Below are positions 63,490 through 64,000 of a DNA stretch of 64,000 nt, one piece after another (position 1 is the stretch's first letter; each line of letters starts with the position of its first letter). The notes under the pieces were generated by a model. That model saw only the letters and a program-made list of their open reading frames with translations, was not told the DNA's origin and did not search any database. The DNA lies in assembly GCF_001649575.2 (NCBI RefSeq), contig NC_051431.1:21880268-21944267 (forward strand), written 5' to 3'. The stretch comes from Kryptolebias marmoratus (taxonomy: Eukaryota; Chordata; Actinopteri; Cyprinodontiformes; Rivulidae). The translations under genes and the position numbers were made by a program.

Positions 63490-64000
63490 CTGTTCATGTG
63501 TTTGTCCTGTTAGCAAAATATCTAACCAACCACTGGATGAATTTTCATGAAACCCGTGTACGACAGGTTAATGTTTAGGGTCAGTCCAATTTAAGATGAC
63601 CGCCACAGCTAAGTGACTGTAGCAAACGCAAAATAATGGTTGTAAATCAAACGATTTTACAGACATAGTAGCTAAGAGTCACAACTTATACTCGGAGCAC
63701 TAACGCAAGATCCGTTTAAAACGTTTTTAATATCTTATGGAGTCAATTCTGCCTTTGTCAGCAAAATATCTCGCAAGCCACTGTTCAGATTTTAACGAAA
63801 CTTTCAGAACAATCACCGGACGGGCATCTGCAACTGATTAACCTGTGGAGTCAACCCAACTTAAGATGGCCGCCGACAGTAACCCTGCACTGTGAAACAC
63901 AGAAACGGCTGCAGCTCGGCCAGTTTTACAGAGAATGAGCTAAAGGTTGCCGCGGCAGCAGCTGAGAGCCGTTTCCCAACACGTGCTCCAAGCTCCGGCA
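63490..64000 (+). repeat. Dispersed repeat family A, two tandem plus copies
   Basis: The 'agcaaaatatct' then 'aagatggccgcc/aagatgaccgcc' then 'ttttacaga' blocks occur twice. The second copy runs to the window end. Confidence 0.65.

Overview
This window looks like a gene-containing stretch of a ray-finned (teleost) fish genome. The evidence is intron-rich vertebrate genes with GT-AG (and two GC-AG) introns, CTAT/GATA, TA and CA microsatellites, Penelope-like retroelement relics, tRNA-derived SINEs and several short inverted-repeat DNA transposons. The species cannot be told from the sequence. All five gene models below were assembled by hand from splice signals. Each gives one uninterrupted frame whose total length is divisible by three, which is the main internal check. 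All five are on the + strand.

Layout. (1) 1-24.5 kb is an immune-receptor neighbourhood. Two tandem genes encode type I membrane proteins with two V-set-like immunoglobulin domains: a short-tailed one (3967-6036, 286 aa) and a long-tailed one with six cytoplasmic tyrosines (13411-22184, 427 aa). Their two Ig exons are almost identical (3 silent differences in D1; one amino-acid change plus a different 3' end in D2). Signal-peptide exons, transmembrane exons, tails and the introns beside D1 differ. The gaps are mostly repeats. (2) 24590-29169 is a zona pellucida (ZP) module egg-coat-type protein, 442 aa, whose 1.7 kb last intron carries a LINE fragment fused to a Penelope-like element fragment with a GIY-YIG nuclease domain. 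(3) 29811-37333 is dhx40, a DEAH-family helicase (740 aa, 17 coding exons). (4) 41606-49157 is akt2 (482 aa, 13 coding exons) with an upstream GC-rich non-coding first exon and a long 3' UTR. (5) 54832-60329 is a cyclin-box gene that I call ccnp (cntd2), from its sequence class and its position next to akt2, which matches the mammalian AKT2-CNTD2 pairing. (6) 60.7-64 kb has no recognised coding gene; a GC-rich segment at about 62.65-62.89 kb with a strong splice donor may be the first exon of a gene that continues past the window.

The genes do not form one pathway. The items most worth following are the exon-limited homogenisation of the paired Ig receptors, the modular all-phase-1 tail of the long receptor, a possible soluble isoform of the short receptor, a dispersed repeat that carries clusters of nuclear-receptor DR1-type sites, and an alternative in-frame first exon for ccnp.
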